From Vibrio cyclitrophicus (lineage in GTDB: Bacteria > Pseudomonadota > Gammaproteobacteria > Enterobacterales > Vibrionaceae), in contig NZ_AP025480.1 in NCBI RefSeq assembly GCF_024347435.1, positions 1,054,001 to 1,118,000 on the forward strand: a DNA stretch of 64,000 nucleotides, read 5' to 3'. Within the stretch, counting starts at the first letter, position 1, and every line of letters starts with the position of its first letter. Position numbers and translations under genes: made by a program. The notes under the pieces are model-generated. The model made no database searches, was not told where the DNA came from, and saw nothing but the letters and a program-made list of their open reading frames with translations. Positions 1 to 10,517 of the stretch are shown piece after piece.

Positions 1-467
1 CCAAAGATCCGATGACAGGGTTATTGAATCGACGTGGTTTAGAAGTGTTTTGGCAAAGCGTAGAGCATGACCAACTATTTGCTCTAACGGTGCTTGATAT
101 TGATGATTTTAAGTCAATCAATGACACCTATGGGCATGATAAAGGCGACGATGTGATTCGCTTTATGTCTCGTCAGATAAATAACAGCATTCGAAGCAGT
201 GACGTGGCAGCTAGGTTTGGTGGAGAAGAGTTTGTTGTTTACATGAAAGGCGAGGATCGTGAGACACTGATGAGAACGTTAGAGCGTGTGAAAAATGCGA
301 TTTGCGCGACATCAGCCGATGTTATTCCCAATGGATTTACAGTATCAGGTGGTGTCTGTCTCGTTGAAACAGAGCAAAACAAACTTAACTTCGAAGAGAT
401 ATTTAAATACGCAGATGAAAAGCTGTACGTGGCTAAGACGACAGGTAAAAACCGTCTCGAATTTTAG
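1..467 (+). CDS. Diguanylate cyclase GGDEF domain, C-terminal part (5' end outside window)
   Basis: The frame is already open at base 3 (Lys-Asp-Pro before the first visible Met), so the gene starts upstream and only the catalytic domain is seen. It opens with the DPMTGLLNRRG block typical of GGDEF domains and has a D-x-D-x-F-K-x-x-N-D metal/nucleotide motif. The signature GGEEF is encoded at about 219-233, so the domain should make cyclic di-GMP from two GTP. An RSSD inhibitory-site motif (RxxD, 192-203) stands five residues before GGEEF, as in product-inhibited cyclases. Whatever sensor precedes the domain is not visible. The frame ends at a TAG stop, and the convergent dusC stop is 75 bases on. 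Confidence 0.9.
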   Translation, partial: KDPMTGLLNRRGLEVFWQSVEHDQLFALTVLDIDDFKSINDTYGHDKGDDVIRFMSRQINNSIRSSDVAARFGGEEFVVYMKGEDRETLMRTLERVKNAICATSADVIPNGFTVSGGVCLVETEQNKLNFEEIFKYADEKLYVAKTTGKNRLEF

Positions 468-541
468 CCACGCGATTGGACAAGTGTTTTGAGGAGTAAG
501 TAAGCAGTGATGCGTTTTTTGAATAAAACGTGCCTAAAGAA

Positions 542-1498
542 TTAATGGAATTGGCAGTGTTGCTCTTGGTAAAGCTGCAGGCGTTCTACTATCGGTGGCG
601 CCTTCTTAAAGGTACGAATTTCTTTAAATAGTTCGTTTGCTTCAGGGTAGCCTTTACTTAAATAAACAAACCACTGCTTCACTCTATTGGGGTAGTACAT
701 GCCTTTATCCCCTTTAATTTGAAACTCTGAGTAGCGCAGTAAAAGTTCAATCACTTTATTCCACGGCATTTTAGGGTGGTTGTGCTTAACGACATTACCA
801 AGGTTCGGAATGTTGAAAGCACCACGGCAAACCATCAATGAATCGATTCCTGTTGTTTCAATGCAATCTTGACCATCTTGATAGTTCCAAATTTCTCCAT
901 TCGCAATCAACGGTAAAGAGGTCCGCTCTCTTATTTGATTGATGTAATCCCATTTGATTTCGCTGGCTTTGTAGCCGCCAACTTTGGTACGAGCATGTAC
1001 AGTCAGTTCATCCGCTTTCGCTTGTTCGATAGCGTCGACAATCTCAAAGCACTCATCCGGGTGCTCCCAACCCAAGCGAATTTTAGCTGAAACGGGGATA
1101 TGCTCAGGCACTGCTTCTCTGCATGCTTTTACTACTTGGTAAATAAGTTCTGGCTCTTTGAGCAATGAAGCCCCACCATTACTTTTGTTTACCGCTTTGG
1201 CTGGACAACCGAAGTTTAGATCGATCCCTTTCGCGCCAAGATTTGCTGCTTGAATAGCATTCTCTGCCATCCATTTAGGATGTTGACCCAGTAGCTGAAC
1301 ATGGACAGGCACACCAGACATGGTTTGAGAGCCCTGAAGTAATTCTGGACAAATACGGTGGAAAACATGCGGGGGAAGAAGTTGATCAACGATACGCACA
1401 AATTCTGTGACACAGAGATTGTAATCATTGATCTCTGTAAGAATTTCACGCATTAGGTGATCTAGAACGCCCTCCATAGGGCCAAGTATTACTCGCAT
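542..1498 (-). CDS. dusC: tRNA-dihydrouridine synthase C
   Basis: FMN-dependent reductase that converts a uridine of tRNA to dihydrouridine (position 16 for the E. coli enzyme). The 318-residue product has the usual family length. The N-terminal GPMEGV motif binds FMN. NFGCPAK at residues 95-101 carries the catalytic Cys98, matching the E. coli enzyme's position. SAKIRLGW and TVHARTK follow as expected for the barrel. The assignment to DusC rather than DusA or DusB rests on the MRVILGPMEGV start and overall similarity to E. coli YohI. It is divergent from the yecA-type gene, with a 176-base gap that should hold both promoters. Confidence 0.92.
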   Translation of the reverse strand: MRVILGPMEGVLDHLMREILTEINDYNLCVTEFVRIVDQLLPPHVFHRICPELLQGSQTMSGVPVHVQLLGQHPKWMAENAIQAANLGAKGIDLNFGCPAKAVNKSNGGASLLKEPELIYQVVKACREAVPEHIPVSAKIRLGWEHPDECFEIVDAIEQAKADELTVHARTKVGGYKASEIKWDYINQIRERTSLPLIANGEIWNYQDGQDCIETTGIDSLMVCRGAFNIPNLGNVVKHNHPKMPWNKVIELLLRYSEFQIKGDKGMYYPNRVKQWFVYLSKGYPEANELFKEIRTFKKAPPIVERLQLYQEQHCQFH

Positions 1499-1674
1499 AT
1501 TGCTCTACCGAAACTGAGTGTATCGAAAATTAAGAGGCGTGATTGTACGGTTTGATCATAGAGATGTCACTATGCGTGTAGTAAGTGTCGGCATAACGGC
1601 TTCAGCGGTTAATAGCGACAGGTTAAGCCTGATAACGTTATAATGGGATAAATGATCTAATAAATAGAGCTTTC

Positions 1675-2295
1675 ATGACATATCAATTATTAAACTTACC
1701 TGAATCTACGACTGACATTACTCCTCAATTTATCGAAGGGGCAATTCTTGCTTCTAACCTTGCGACTAAGCCATTAGATCCAGAAGCGTGGCTGGCTGTC
1801 ATTGCTCCTGAAGCTGGCAAAGAATTGGTTTCAATGGTGACTGAGCAAATTAACCGTCAACATAATCTAATTCAGCGTAATGAATATTTACTGACTGATG
1901 TGTTGGCTGATGGCGATTTTAATGAGCAGTTCGCCGATTTCGCTGAAGGTTTTATGATGGTTTGGCCTACTGTGGAAGAGCAATGGCAAACAGTGACGAT
2001 GGCTGATGGCACTCTGCGTATGTTACAAGCGCTCCTAACAACTCTCATGTTAGCGATTGATGAAGAACAAACTCAGCAGCAAATGATTGCGGCTGGGCTT
2101 GAAAACCCACCATCACTTCAAGATTTAGTGGGGCAGGTTGATCTAATGATTTCAGAGGTGGCATTGGCGGCTGATGAAGCTATGTTAGGCAATAAATCGC
2201 AGAGCGTGAACCCATTCAAAGGTATTGGTCGCAACGACCCTTGCCCATGTGAAAGTGGCAAAAAGTTTAAGCAGTGCTGTGGCAAAAACAGCTAA
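1675..2295 (+). CDS. YecA/UPF0149-family protein with C-terminal SEC-C zinc motif
   Basis: 206-residue protein. Residues 1-175 form an alpha-helical UPF0149-type domain. The last 25 residues are a SEC-C motif (CPC-x-SGKKFK-x-CC), the zinc-binding tail also found on SecA. In E. coli, YecA uses such a tail to bind SecA and ribosomes, so a role near protein export or nascent chains is plausible here but inferred. The sequence is acidic and lacks a signal peptide, so it should be cytoplasmic. It stands alone and ends at a strong hairpin terminator shared with dsbB. Confidence 0.8.
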   Translation: MTYQLLNLPESTTDITPQFIEGAILASNLATKPLDPEAWLAVIAPEAGKELVSMVTEQINRQHNLIQRNEYLLTDVLADGDFNEQFADFAEGFMMVWPTVEEQWQTVTMADGTLRMLQALLTTLMLAIDEEQTQQQMIAAGLENPPSLQDLVGQVDLMISEVALAADEAMLGNKSQSVNPFKGIGRNDPCPCESGKKFKQCCGKNS

Positions 2296-2366
2296 TCACG
2301 GCTTGTTGAGTAACTCAGCTTGAGTGAGTAGTTAACTTCCTTTAAGTGATGAAAAGCTTAAGCGAT

Positions 2367-2396
2367 AAAAAAGTCGACCTTGTAGTCGACTTTTTT
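2367..2396. terminator. Bidirectional terminator between yecA-type gene and dsbB
   Basis: Perfect stem AAAAAAGTCGAC / GTCGACTTTTTT with a six-base loop. It lies between two convergent genes, with T-runs on both strands. Confidence 0.9.
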
Positions 2397-2417
2397 GTTC
2401 TATTTTAAAGGTCTGTA

Positions 2418-2942
2418 TTAGTCCTTTTTCGATTTGAAAAATTGAGAAATGATAACAAAACCACAAGCAATTAAGTTACCGGCAAAGATAATCACTAGCC
2501 ATTGAGGCATCGACAGGTCTAAGAGTTGCCAAACGACTTTACTGCAGTCGCCGTAAGCTTCGAACATCCACGGGGCCCATTGGTTTAATGGTGCCCAACT
2601 AGGGAAGGTTACGAATAAATCACAGGTAGCGAAAGGAGACGGATTAAACTGGTAGTCAACGTGCTCTAACGCAAGCATTAAACCTTTATAAGCACCAAAT
2701 CCCCAACCAGCAAGGCCTAGCCAGCGTGATACTGGGTTATTAGGAGCAACAGCGCCAATGATTGCCGCGACGCCGATAGCAAGCATAGCAACGCGCTCAT
2801 AGATACACATTACACAAGGGCCAAGCATCATCACATGCTGAAAGAAGAGAGCGCATGCTTCAAAAAATACAATAAAAGCCAGCAATAAAAGCCAAGATAA
2901 ACGTCCCTTAGAGAAGTCTTTGAGCATTACAAAAAAATTCAC
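2418..2942 (-). CDS. dsbB: Disulfide bond formation protein B (quinone reductase)
   Basis: Inner-membrane protein that reoxidises DsbA and passes electrons to quinones. The 174 residues contain four hydrophobic segments. The first periplasmic cysteine pair is C43-V-M-C46, followed by Y-E-R as in the family. The second pair is C107 and C133 in the long periplasmic loop. It follows nhaB on the same strand but is separated from it by a terminator-like hairpin at 2965-2995, so it probably has its own promoter. The nhaB-dsbB pairing is also seen in other vibrios and E. coli relatives. Confidence 0.95.
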   Translation of the reverse strand: MNFFVMLKDFSKGRLSWLLLLAFIVFFEACALFFQHVMMLGPCVMCIYERVAMLAIGVAAIIGAVAPNNPVSRWLGLAGWGFGAYKGLMLALEHVDYQFNPSPFATCDLFVTFPSWAPLNQWAPWMFEAYGDCSKVVWQLLDLSMPQWLVIIFAGNLIACGFVIISQFFKSKKD

Positions 2943-2964
2943 GAATTTAATCCTGTCTATAAAA

Positions 2965-2995
2965 TAAAAAAGCCCTGAATACTCAGAGCTTTTTA
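2965..2995 (-). terminator. nhaB terminator
   Basis: On the minus strand AGCTCTGA-gtat-TCAGGGCT is followed by a long T-run. It lies between the nhaB stop and the dsbB start. A second AT-rich inverted repeat, CTAATCAA/TTGATTAG, lies at 3012-3036. Confidence 0.8.
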
Positions 2996-3074
2996 TCTTG
3001 GATAAGTTTCCTAATCAACTAATATTTTTGATTAGTTAGTTATACTTGTTGTGGTTTGTGACACAGTGTTTAGC

Positions 3075-4667
3075 TTAGTGACCGCCAGAGATAACTGGAG
3101 CAATGACTTCACCAGTTCGGTGAATAATCCAACCTGCATCATAAAACCATGCTGTCATTGGTTCAACGAAGAACACAATACCGGCAAGGCCAACCAGTGC
3201 CAACACGATAGTATATGGCAGAGCCATGATGACCATGCGGCCATAAGACAGTCGAATTAACGGAGCAAGTGCTGATGTTAATAGGAATAGGAATGCAGCT
3301 TGGCCGTTTGGTGTAGCAACCGAAGGTAAGTTAGTACCTGTGTTGATAGCAACAGCAAGTAAGTCAAATTGGTCACGAGTTATGATGCCTTCAACGAGCG
3401 CTGTTTTCACTTCGTTGATGTAAACCGTACCTACGAACACGTTATCCGAAACCATCGATAAGATACCGTTGGCTACATAGAAGAGGGCTAACTGTGCGCC
3501 TTTATCTTCAACGTGAAGTACTGCATCGATCACTGGCTTAAATAGTGATTGGTCGATGATTACCGCAACTACAGCGAAGAAGACAGCCAGAAGTGCTGTA
3601 AATGGTAGCGCTTCTTCAAAGGCTTTACCCATTGAATGCTCTTCGATAACGCCAGTAAATGCCGTTGCTAAAATAATAACTGAAAGACCGATCAAACCCA
3701 CTTCAGCGACGTGAAGCGCCAAGCCTACAATAAGCCAAATTGCGATTGCACCTTGAACCCATAGTTTTGCAACGTCTTGCTTGGTACGATTTGCTCGTTC
3801 TTTGTTGTCGAACTCAACTAAGATTTGGCGAACGTTATTTGGCAATTTTGCACCGTAGCCGAACACTTTGAATTTCTCTACAAGCGCACAAGTTAGAATA
3901 CCGCAGACGAATACAGGCAGTGTTACTGGTAGCATACGGATAATAAACTCACCGAATTCCCAACCTGCTTGTTTAGCAATTACTAGGTTTTGCGGTTCGC
4001 CTACCATAGTCATTACACCACCTAACGCGGTACCAACACCAGCGTGCATAAGCAGTGAACGTAAGAAAGCGCGGTAGTTTTCTAAATCATCACGTGTTAG
4101 TTCGGAGATCTCTTCATCATGAGTATGATCGTGCGCAGACGTTGTGCCTTTACCTGATGCTACTTTGTGGTAGATAGAGTAGAAGCCAACTGCAACGCTA
4201 ATAACGACCGCGATTACTGTCAGTGCATCTAGGAAGGCAGACAAGAAAGCAGCGGCAACACAAAACGCAATAGAGAGTAAAACTTTGGACTGGATGCCGA
4301 GCAGTATCTTCGTGAAAATGAACAGAAGCAGTTCTTTCATGAAGTAGATACCAGCAACCATGAACACCAATAAGAGTAATACAGGAAGGTTTGCTTGTAG
4401 CTCGTGATAAACCATTTCAGGCTTGGTCATACCAATGGCGATGGCTTGAATTGCTAATAAACCACCAGGTTGAAGAGGGTAGCATTTTAGCGCCATAGCT
4501 AGCGTGAAAATAAACTCAACCACCAATAGCCAGCCCGCAACAAATGGGTCAACTAGGAAGAAAACAAACGGGTTGATGATTAAAAAGGAAATGATGGCAA
4601 GTTTATACCAATCAGGAGCCTTACCAAGGAAGTTCTTGATAAAAGCGTTTCCGAGAGACATCGGCAT
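3075..4667 (-). CDS. nhaB: Na+/H+ antiporter NhaB
   Basis: Electrogenic sodium/proton antiporter of the inner membrane, used for sodium export and pH homeostasis in a marine cell. The 530-residue protein matches the family length and begins with the characteristic [20 protein letters not shown] block. About a dozen hydrophobic segments follow. A His/Asp/Glu-rich cytoplasmic loop (HDHTHDEE) sits near residue 180. The start at 4667 has AGAG about eight bases upstream; an in-frame ATG two codons on (4661) is also possible. It is divergent from fadR across a 637-base gap, as in E. coli and other vibrios. Confidence 0.95.
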   Translation of the reverse strand: MPMSLGNAFIKNFLGKAPDWYKLAIISFLIINPFVFFLVDPFVAGWLLVVEFIFTLAMALKCYPLQPGGLLAIQAIAIGMTKPEMVYHELQANLPVLLLLVFMVAGIYFMKELLLFIFTKILLGIQSKVLLSIAFCVAAAFLSAFLDALTVIAVVISVAVGFYSIYHKVASGKGTTSAHDHTHDEEISELTRDDLENYRAFLRSLLMHAGVGTALGGVMTMVGEPQNLVIAKQAGWEFGEFIIRMLPVTLPVFVCGILTCALVEKFKVFGYGAKLPNNVRQILVEFDNKERANRTKQDVAKLWVQGAIAIWLIVGLALHVAEVGLIGLSVIILATAFTGVIEEHSMGKAFEEALPFTALLAVFFAVVAVIIDQSLFKPVIDAVLHVEDKGAQLALFYVANGILSMVSDNVFVGTVYINEVKTALVEGIITRDQFDLLAVAINTGTNLPSVATPNGQAAFLFLLTSALAPLIRLSYGRMVIMALPYTIVLALVGLAGIVFFVEPMTAWFYDAGWIIHRTGEVIAPVISGGH

Positions 4668-5304
4668 GTTAATACTCTTTTATGTTGATTATGAATAGAC
4701 AAGCAATACAACATTTGAGAATCGAGTTATGTATTTGTTAAAACACATAACTAACAGTGACTTAGAAAAACTACATTCCATGTAATGTTCTGTGGTCTTG
4801 CCAAGTCACTCCCTTAGAAACTCAAGCACTGCTAATTTTTGAGCGCAACTCTACTCTTAGATAACATTTAGTCAACAGGAAAAGCCCTGCTGCACTAAAA
4901 ATACCCCTTTTTTATCGAGAAACGCGATCAAAGTAGCGCAAGCATACCACTTAAAATGTGATAAAAACCGACTAGAATCAATATTTGAGCGAAATGATTG
5001 AAATTTACATGATAGAAGCGGTTTATATATGATTATTACAACTTAACATTGCAATTTAGTGGTTTTAAAAATATGACCAACATCATTGATTTAAAAGGAA
5101 ATTTGTTGTGTTAATAATTTGTTGAAATGGTGGTTTGTAGTTGCTTGCTTTCTAAAGCTAAGTTGCAAACGTGTGCTGAACTTTAGAGTTTTAACTCTAC
5201 TCGTGTTTTGGGGGAGTAAAACTTTTGAGGGTGTTTCCGCTAGGTGTGACTAGTGGTATGATGAGTAAATTAAAACAGAATAATTAAATTGGATTGAAGT
5301 GTAG
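4668..5304. other. nhaB-fadR divergent intergenic region (637 bp)
   Basis: This AT-rich gap holds no convincing open frame. It should contain the outward promoters of nhaB and fadR. An extended -10-like box close to fadR is listed separately, and a small GAGTTTTAACTC inverted repeat lies near 5186. I see no RNA gene and no strong operator palindrome in the rest. Confidence 0.6.
5234..5262 (+). promoter_or_regulatory. Candidate fadR promoter
   Basis: TATGAT at 5257-5262 is preceded by TGG, giving an extended -10 (TGnTATGAT). A weak TTTCCG stands 17 bases further upstream. It lies about 42 bases before the fadR ATG. Pattern match only. Confidence 0.35.
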
Positions 5305-6144
5305 ATGGTCATTAAGGCGAAGAGCCCGGCAGGATTTGCAGAGAAGTATATTATTGAAAGTATTTGGAATGGCCGTTTCCCTCCAGGTTCTATCTTGCCA
5401 GCAGAGCGTGAGCTTTCCGAGCTGATTGGCGTTACACGGACTACGCTTCGTGAAGTACTTCAGCGTCTTGCACGTGATGGTTGGTTGACAATCCAACATG
5501 GCAAGCCAACGAAAGTTAATCAGTTTATGGAAACCTCAGGTCTTCATATTCTCGATACATTGATGACGTTGGACGTGGATAATGCAAGTAAGATGGTAGA
5601 AGACTTGCTTGCTGCTCGAACGAATATCAGCCCTATCTTTATGCGTTACGCATTCAAATCAAATAAAGAAGCTTCAGAGCGTACGATCAGTAATGTGATT
5701 GAATCTTGCGAAGCGCTACTTGCGGCACCAACGTGGGACGAGTTTTTAGAGTCTTCACCTTATGCTGATAAGATCAAACAATCAGTGAAAGAAGATGTAG
5801 AAAAAGATGAAGCGAAACGTCAGACGATACTAATCGCGAAGACTTTTAACTTTTATGACTACATGCTTTTCCAACGCCTGGCATTTCATTCAGGCAACCA
5901 AATCTATGGCCTGATTTTTAATGGTGTGCGTAAATTGTATGACCGAATTGGCAGTTACTACTTCTCTAACCCAGAAGCTCGACGCTTGGCGATGGACTTC
6001 TATAAAGAGTTGTTCATTATCTGCGAGAGCGGCCAACGTGAAAACTTGCCATTAGTGATTCGTAACTACGGCATCGCAAGTGCACAAGTTTGGAATGAAA
6101 TGAAAACGACATTACCAACGAACTTCACTGAAGACGACAGCTAA
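5305..6144 (+). CDS. fadR: Fatty-acid metabolism regulator FadR (vibrio long form)
   Basis: GntR-family acyl-CoA-responsive regulator that represses fatty-acid degradation and activates unsaturated fatty-acid synthesis. The winged-helix domain (residues 1-75, with [30 protein letters not shown]) is nearly identical to E. coli FadR. The protein has 279 residues against 239 in E. coli. The extra 40 or so lie around residues 140-180, a lysine/glutamate-rich stretch inside the ligand domain, as known for V. cholerae FadR, where the insertion adds a second ligand site. The effector domain resumes at [16 protein letters not shown]. It is monocistronic and ends at a strong terminator. Confidence 0.96.
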   Translation: MVIKAKSPAGFAEKYIIESIWNGRFPPGSILPAERELSELIGVTRTTLREVLQRLARDGWLTIQHGKPTKVNQFMETSGLHILDTLMTLDVDNASKMVEDLLAARTNISPIFMRYAFKSNKEASERTISNVIESCEALLAAPTWDEFLESSPYADKIKQSVKEDVEKDEAKRQTILIAKTFNFYDYMLFQRLAFHSGNQIYGLIFNGVRKLYDRIGSYYFSNPEARRLAMDFYKELFIICESGQRENLPLVIRNYGIASAQVWNEMKTTLPTNFTEDDS

Positions 6145-6196
6145 GCCATAGGTTTACTATTGTTGTTCCTGTTTAGTCGGTGACGTAAAGAAAACG

Positions 6197-6235
6197 AAAA
6201 AGCGGCGAGATAATCAAATTATCTCGCCGCTTTTT
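6197..6235. terminator. Bidirectional terminator between fadR and yehS
   Basis: A long perfect stem (AAAAAGCGGCGAGATAAT and its complement) around a three-base loop, with T-runs on both strands. It serves two convergent genes. Confidence 0.92.
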
Positions 6236-6276
6236 ATTCATCGATAGTTGGTGAAAACTTATCAATAGGCAGTAAC

Positions 6277-6756
6277 TTACCCTGCAAACTCTTCTGAGTC
6301 TGGACGGTTAGTAAATTGCACGCCATTTAGAAAATCGCAAAGTAGCTGGTCTTCACATACTTTGTAGTTCTTGTTCTCTGGCTTGCGGAAGTAAGCGCCA
6401 ATTTCGTACTTGCTCAAGCTAATGCCAACTACTTCTAGTACGTCCAAAACATCTTCTGCTTTCATGTTTAATGCGATACGAAGCTTCATGAAGATCATGT
6501 TGTTCGTCAGTGCAACTTCAGGTTTAGGTTGCTCGCCTTCTTTCTTGCCACGCTTAAGGTTGATGAAACCATTTAGGAATACCGCTAACTCTTTATCTTT
6601 CATCTTAGAGCATGACTTGTCGTTGTCGTCTTTTAGCCAGTTAATCACTTGGTCATGAGCAACGGTCACATCAGCTTGTTCGATAGCTTTGATGATTTGT
6701 GCATTTTTAAGGTTTAGTGCGTGTTGAATACGACGCAAGATTTCGTTGTTAGTCAC
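6277..6756 (-). CDS. yehS: YehS-like DUF1456 protein
   Basis: 159-residue cytoplasmic protein made of two tandem DUF1456 repeats. The first starts at TNNEILRRIQHALNL and the second at TNNMIFMKLRIALNM (about residue 84). Each repeat includes an acidic/aromatic end with FLNG. Length and repeat layout match E. coli YehS, whose function is not established; the repeats resemble small helical DNA- or protein-binding units. It is transcribed alone, after the metG terminator. I do not assign a role. Confidence 0.85.
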   Translation of the reverse strand: MTNNEILRRIQHALNLKNAQIIKAIEQADVTVAHDQVINWLKDDNDKSCSKMKDKELAVFLNGFINLKRGKKEGEQPKPEVALTNNMIFMKLRIALNMKAEDVLDVLEVVGISLSKYEIGAYFRKPENKNYKVCEDQLLCDFLNGVQFTNRPDSEEFAG

Positions 6757-6878
6757 TGGGGATTCCTAAAAAGGGTTTTAGAGTAAAGAGGTGTTTATCG
6801 TCGACAAACTAATTTCTACTCTACATAGCATAGTTGACGGCGACTCTAACAGAGAACGCTTATTTTCGGTAGATATAA

Positions 6879-6930
6879 AAAATCCCCAATGCTGATTAAC
6901 TCTTTCAAGTTAAAAATGCATTAGGGATTT
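6879..6930 (-). terminator. metG terminator
   Basis: On the minus strand AAATCCCTAATGC pairs with GCATTGGGGATTT around a nested TTAACT/AGTTAA hairpin and is followed by Ts. It lies 36 bases after the metG stop. Confidence 0.8.
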
Positions 6931-6965
6931 AGTGATGAGTGCTTGTTATCTGACTGAAGCCAGAA

Positions 6966-9026
6966 TTACATTACACGCATACCAGGTTGAGCACCTTCGT
7001 GTGGCTCAAGGATCCACAGGTCGCTGCCGCCAGGGCCAGCTGCCAGGATCATGCCTTCAGACATACCAAACTTCATCTTACGAGGTTTTAGGTTAGCTAC
7101 CATTACGGTTAGCTTGCCTTCTAGCTCTTCAGGTTTGTATGCTGATTTGATGCCAGAGAATACTTGGCGAGTCTCACCACCGATGTCCAGTTGGAACTTT
7201 AGTAGTTTGTTCGCTTTTGGTACTTCTTCACAAGAGATGATACGAGCAATACGCATGTCTACTGCAGCAAAGGCATCGAACTCAATCTCGTCTGCGATTG
7301 GCTCTTTGTCTAGCTCAGTTTGGCTTGCTTGTTCTTTTTCAGCTTCTGCTTTTTCTTTCGCTGCTGCCTCTGTGGCTGCATCTTCTTTAGAAGACTCAAC
7401 CATTGCTTCCACTTTCTTAGGATCAATGCGGTTGAATAGCGCTTTGAACTTAGTGATCTCGTGATCAGTTAGCGGAGTCGCAATCGCTTCCCACGTTAGC
7501 TCTTCGTTTAGGAAAGCCTCAGTGCGAGCTGCAAGCTCTGGCATTACTGGTTTCAGGTAAGCCATTAGTACGCGGAATAGGTTAATACCAACAGAAGAAA
7601 CTTCTTGAAGCTCTTTCTCTTTACCTTCTTCTTTTGCAAGAACCCAAGGTGCTTTCTCATCGATGTACTGGTTAGCTTTATCCGCTAGTGCAGTGATTTC
7701 ACGGATAGCACGGCTGAACTCACGAATTTCGTATAGCTCGCCGATACGCTCAGCAGCAGCAACGAATTCGTTGTATAGCTCAGGTTCTGAAAATTCAGCA
7801 GCTAGCTTGCCTTCAAAACGTTTAGTGATGAAGCCAGCGTTACGAGAAGCTAGGTTAACAATCTTGTTTACTACATCAGCGTTTACACGTTGAGTGAAGT
7901 CTTCAAGGTTAAGGTCTAAATCATCGATACGGCTGTTTAGCTTAGCTGCGTAGTAGTAACGCAGACACTCAGGGTCTAGGTGGTTTAGGTACGTGCTTGC
8001 TTTGATGAATGTGCCTTTCGACTTAGACATCTTTGCACCGTTCACTGTTACGTAGCCGTGCACGAATACGTTGTTTGGCTTACGGAAGCCTGCGCCGTCT
8101 AACATTGCTGGCCAGAATAGGCTGTGGAAGTAAACGATGTCTTTACCGATGAAGTGGTAAAGCTCAGTTGTGCTGTCTTTCTTCCAGTATTCATCGAAGT
8201 TTAGATCGTCACGCTTGTCACATAGGTTCTTGAAAGAAGCCATGTAGCCAACAGGTGCGTCTAGCCATACGTAGAAGAACTTGTCTTTTTCACCTGGGAT
8301 TTCAAAGCCAAAGTAAGGTGCATCACGTGAGATATCCCACTGTTGCAGACCAGACTCAAACCATTCCTGCATTTTGTTTGCAGTTTCATTCTGTAGAGAG
8401 CCAGAACGAGTCCATTCTTTAAGCATACTTTCGAACTGAGGTAGGTCGAAGAAGAAGTGCTCAGAGTCTTTCATTACTGGAGTTGCGCCAGAAACCGCTG
8501 ATTTAGGGTTAATCAGTTCAGTTGGGCTATATGTCTCACCACAGTTATCACAGTTATCACCATACTGGTCTTCTGATTTACACTTAGGGCAAGTACCTTT
8601 TACGAAGCGGTCTGGTAGAAACATCTCTTTCTCAGGGTCGAAAAGCTGAGAAATAGTACGGCTAGAAATGAAGCCGTTCTTTTTAAGTTCTAGGTAGATG
8701 TGAGAAGCCAGTTCACGGTTCTCTTCGCTGTGTGTGCTGTGGTAGTTATCAAAGCTGATATCAAAGCCAGCGAAGTCTTTTTGGTGCTCTTCACTAACAG
8801 CAGCGATCATCTCTTCTGGTGTGATACCCATCTGTTGAGCTTTAAGCATAATTGGCGTGCCGTGAGCATCGTCAGCACAGATGAAGTTTACAGTGTTGCC
8901 ACGTAGACGCTGGTATCGAACCCAGATATCAGCTTGGATATGCTCAAGCATATGACCAAGGTGAATAGAGCCGTTAGCGTACGGAAGCGCACAAGTTACC
9001 AAAAGTTGTCTTGGATCAGTTGCCAT
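6966..9026 (-). CDS. metG: Methionyl-tRNA synthetase
   Basis: Charges tRNA-Met and initiator tRNA with methionine. The 686-residue product has the class I HIGH-type motif (HLGH at about residues 22-25). A zinc knuckle with two Cys-x-x-Cys pairs lies near residues 145-160, and the KMSKS loop near 333-337. An alanine/glutamate-rich linker at about residues 550-580 leads to the C-terminal tRNA-binding (EMAP/OB) domain, which dimerises the bacterial enzyme. It is divergent from apbC, the same metG-mrp arrangement as E. coli. Several long antisense frames over this gene are codon-bias shadows. Confidence 0.98.
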   Translation of the reverse strand: MATDPRQLLVTCALPYANGSIHLGHMLEHIQADIWVRYQRLRGNTVNFICADDAHGTPIMLKAQQMGITPEEMIAAVSEEHQKDFAGFDISFDNYHSTHSEENRELASHIYLELKKNGFISSRTISQLFDPEKEMFLPDRFVKGTCPKCKSEDQYGDNCDNCGETYSPTELINPKSAVSGATPVMKDSEHFFFDLPQFESMLKEWTRSGSLQNETANKMQEWFESGLQQWDISRDAPYFGFEIPGEKDKFFYVWLDAPVGYMASFKNLCDKRDDLNFDEYWKKDSTTELYHFIGKDIVYFHSLFWPAMLDGAGFRKPNNVFVHGYVTVNGAKMSKSKGTFIKASTYLNHLDPECLRYYYAAKLNSRIDDLDLNLEDFTQRVNADVVNKIVNLASRNAGFITKRFEGKLAAEFSEPELYNEFVAAAERIGELYEIREFSRAIREITALADKANQYIDEKAPWVLAKEEGKEKELQEVSSVGINLFRVLMAYLKPVMPELAARTEAFLNEELTWEAIATPLTDHEITKFKALFNRIDPKKVEAMVESSKEDAATEAAAKEKAEAEKEQASQTELDKEPIADEIEFDAFAAVDMRIARIISCEEVPKANKLLKFQLDIGGETRQVFSGIKSAYKPEELEGKLTVMVANLKPRKMKFGMSEGMILAAGPGGSDLWILEPHEGAQPGMRVM

Positions 9027-9183
9027 ACTTAATAATTCGCTTTTTTGATAGGTATAAATTTTGAGAGGTAATACTACTTTATAACGTGTGATACGCCAAG
9101 GTATCAGACAAAGGATTCCCCTAGTTTTTTAGGGGTTCAGTCTTTATCTCGTGGGTGATAGCATAAATAAAAAAGGAGCCTCA

Positions 9184-10260
9184 ATGCGTAACTTTACTTC
9201 TAAGCAAGATTTCTGTTCATGGTTGAATGAGTTCGAATCACCAATCCTCATTCCTGAGTGGGCGCAACACCAAAATATTGTATCGGTTGATCCGCGTGGA
9301 TCATTTGTTATTACTTTACCTTTTGCTGCGAATCAACTGGCTGCTGATCTTAAATACTGGATTAACGCTCAGATCGAACAGCAACTTGTCAGCGCTTTTC
9401 AATTCGAAGTGAATGTGAAGCCATCAGCGCTTGAAACTACCGTCGCTACACCATTGAAAGGCGTTAAGAACATTATCGCGGTAACGTCTGCCAAGGGGGG
9501 AGTGGGTAAATCAACAACTTCGGTAAACCTTGCGCTCGCGTTATCTAAGTCAGGTTCAAAAGTCGGTTTGCTGGATGCAGATATCTATGGCCCGTCAGTG
9601 CCTATGATGCTTGGCCAATTAGACGCAAGACCACAAGTACAGAATAATAAATGGATGATGCCAATTGAGGCGCATGGCATTTTTACACATTCTATTGGGT
9701 ATCTTGTGTCGAAAGACGATGCGGCAATCTGGCGTGGCCCTATGGCAGCTAAAGCTTTAGGCCAACTTGTTAACGAAACCGTATGGCCAGAGTTGGATTA
9801 CCTTGTTATCGATATGCCACCGGGCACGGGTGATATTCAGCTAACGTTGTCGCAGCAGATCTCAGTAACGGGCGCGGTAGTCGTGACGACTCCTCAAGAT
9901 TTGGCTTTAGCCGATGCACGTAAAGGTGTAGCGATGTTCGATAAAGTGAACGTACCTGTGGCGGGTCTCGTCGAAAACATGAGCTACCATATTTGTAGTC
10001 ATTGTGGTGAGAAAGAGCATATCTTTGGCGCTGGTGGCGCAGAGGCTATGTCTGAAGAATTTTTCCTCGATATCTTGGCGCAAATTCCACTGCATATTGA
10101 TGTACGAGAAGACATTGATGCTGGCTGCCCAACGGTAATACGTCGCCCTGACAGCGAACATACTCGTCATTATCTAGAGCTTGCTGAAAATGTTGCTGCG
10201 AAGATGTTTTGGACGGGAAAAGCGAGACCGGAAGCAATTAACTTCTCTATGGTTGAATAA
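9184..10260 (+). CDS. apbC: Iron-sulfur cluster carrier protein ApbC (Mrp)
   Basis: P-loop ATPase that carries and delivers Fe-S clusters in the cytoplasm. A deviant Walker A motif (SAKGGVGKST) lies near residue 102, followed by DADIYGPS, DMPPGTGD and a C-terminal C-x-x-C pair (CSHC) that holds the bridging cluster. The roughly 90-residue N-terminal part matches other Mrp proteins. I place the start at the ATG at 9184, which has AAGGAG six bases upstream, rather than the in-frame GTG 11 codons earlier; this gives 358 residues. It is divergent from metG. A CCCCTAGTTTTTTAGGGG hairpin precedes it at 9118-9135. Confidence 0.93.
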   Translation: MRNFTSKQDFCSWLNEFESPILIPEWAQHQNIVSVDPRGSFVITLPFAANQLAADLKYWINAQIEQQLVSAFQFEVNVKPSALETTVATPLKGVKNIIAVTSAKGGVGKSTTSVNLALALSKSGSKVGLLDADIYGPSVPMMLGQLDARPQVQNNKWMMPIEAHGIFTHSIGYLVSKDDAAIWRGPMAAKALGQLVNETVWPELDYLVIDMPPGTGDIQLTLSQQISVTGAVVVTTPQDLALADARKGVAMFDKVNVPVAGLVENMSYHICSHCGEKEHIFGAGGAEAMSEEFFLDILAQIPLHIDVREDIDAGCPTVIRRPDSEHTRHYLELAENVAAKMFWTGKARPEAINFSMVE

Positions 10261-10517
10261 AGTTGGCCACTCTCAATGTCTTGTAAATAATGGTTGGTAA
10301 GATAAATGGCTTTTTGGGTTTAGGAAATAGCCATTGGGGTTGTGCAAATAGTTGTAGGTAAGTTATTTGAAAGCAAACGATTGTATTCATTAAATGCATT
10401 GATATCATCAATTTGACTGCAATTAGCTAAAATGGCGACTAGAATCTATGTTGTTTAGCCCCTATAATCAGGCGGTTTATCTCTTCCCACCACCAAACCA
10501 TATCGGGTGCAAAATTA

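Noticed and set aside
7051..7464. 137-codon frame antisense to metG
   Set aside because: Ser-rich product opposite the Ala/Glu linker and tRNA-binding domain of metG; no ribosome-binding site or recognisable domain.
9118..9135. CCCCTAGTTTTTTAGGGG hairpin as a terminator
   Set aside because: It lies between divergent genes, has no following T-run, and no transcript should end there; more likely a leader hairpin or operator-like repeat of apbC.
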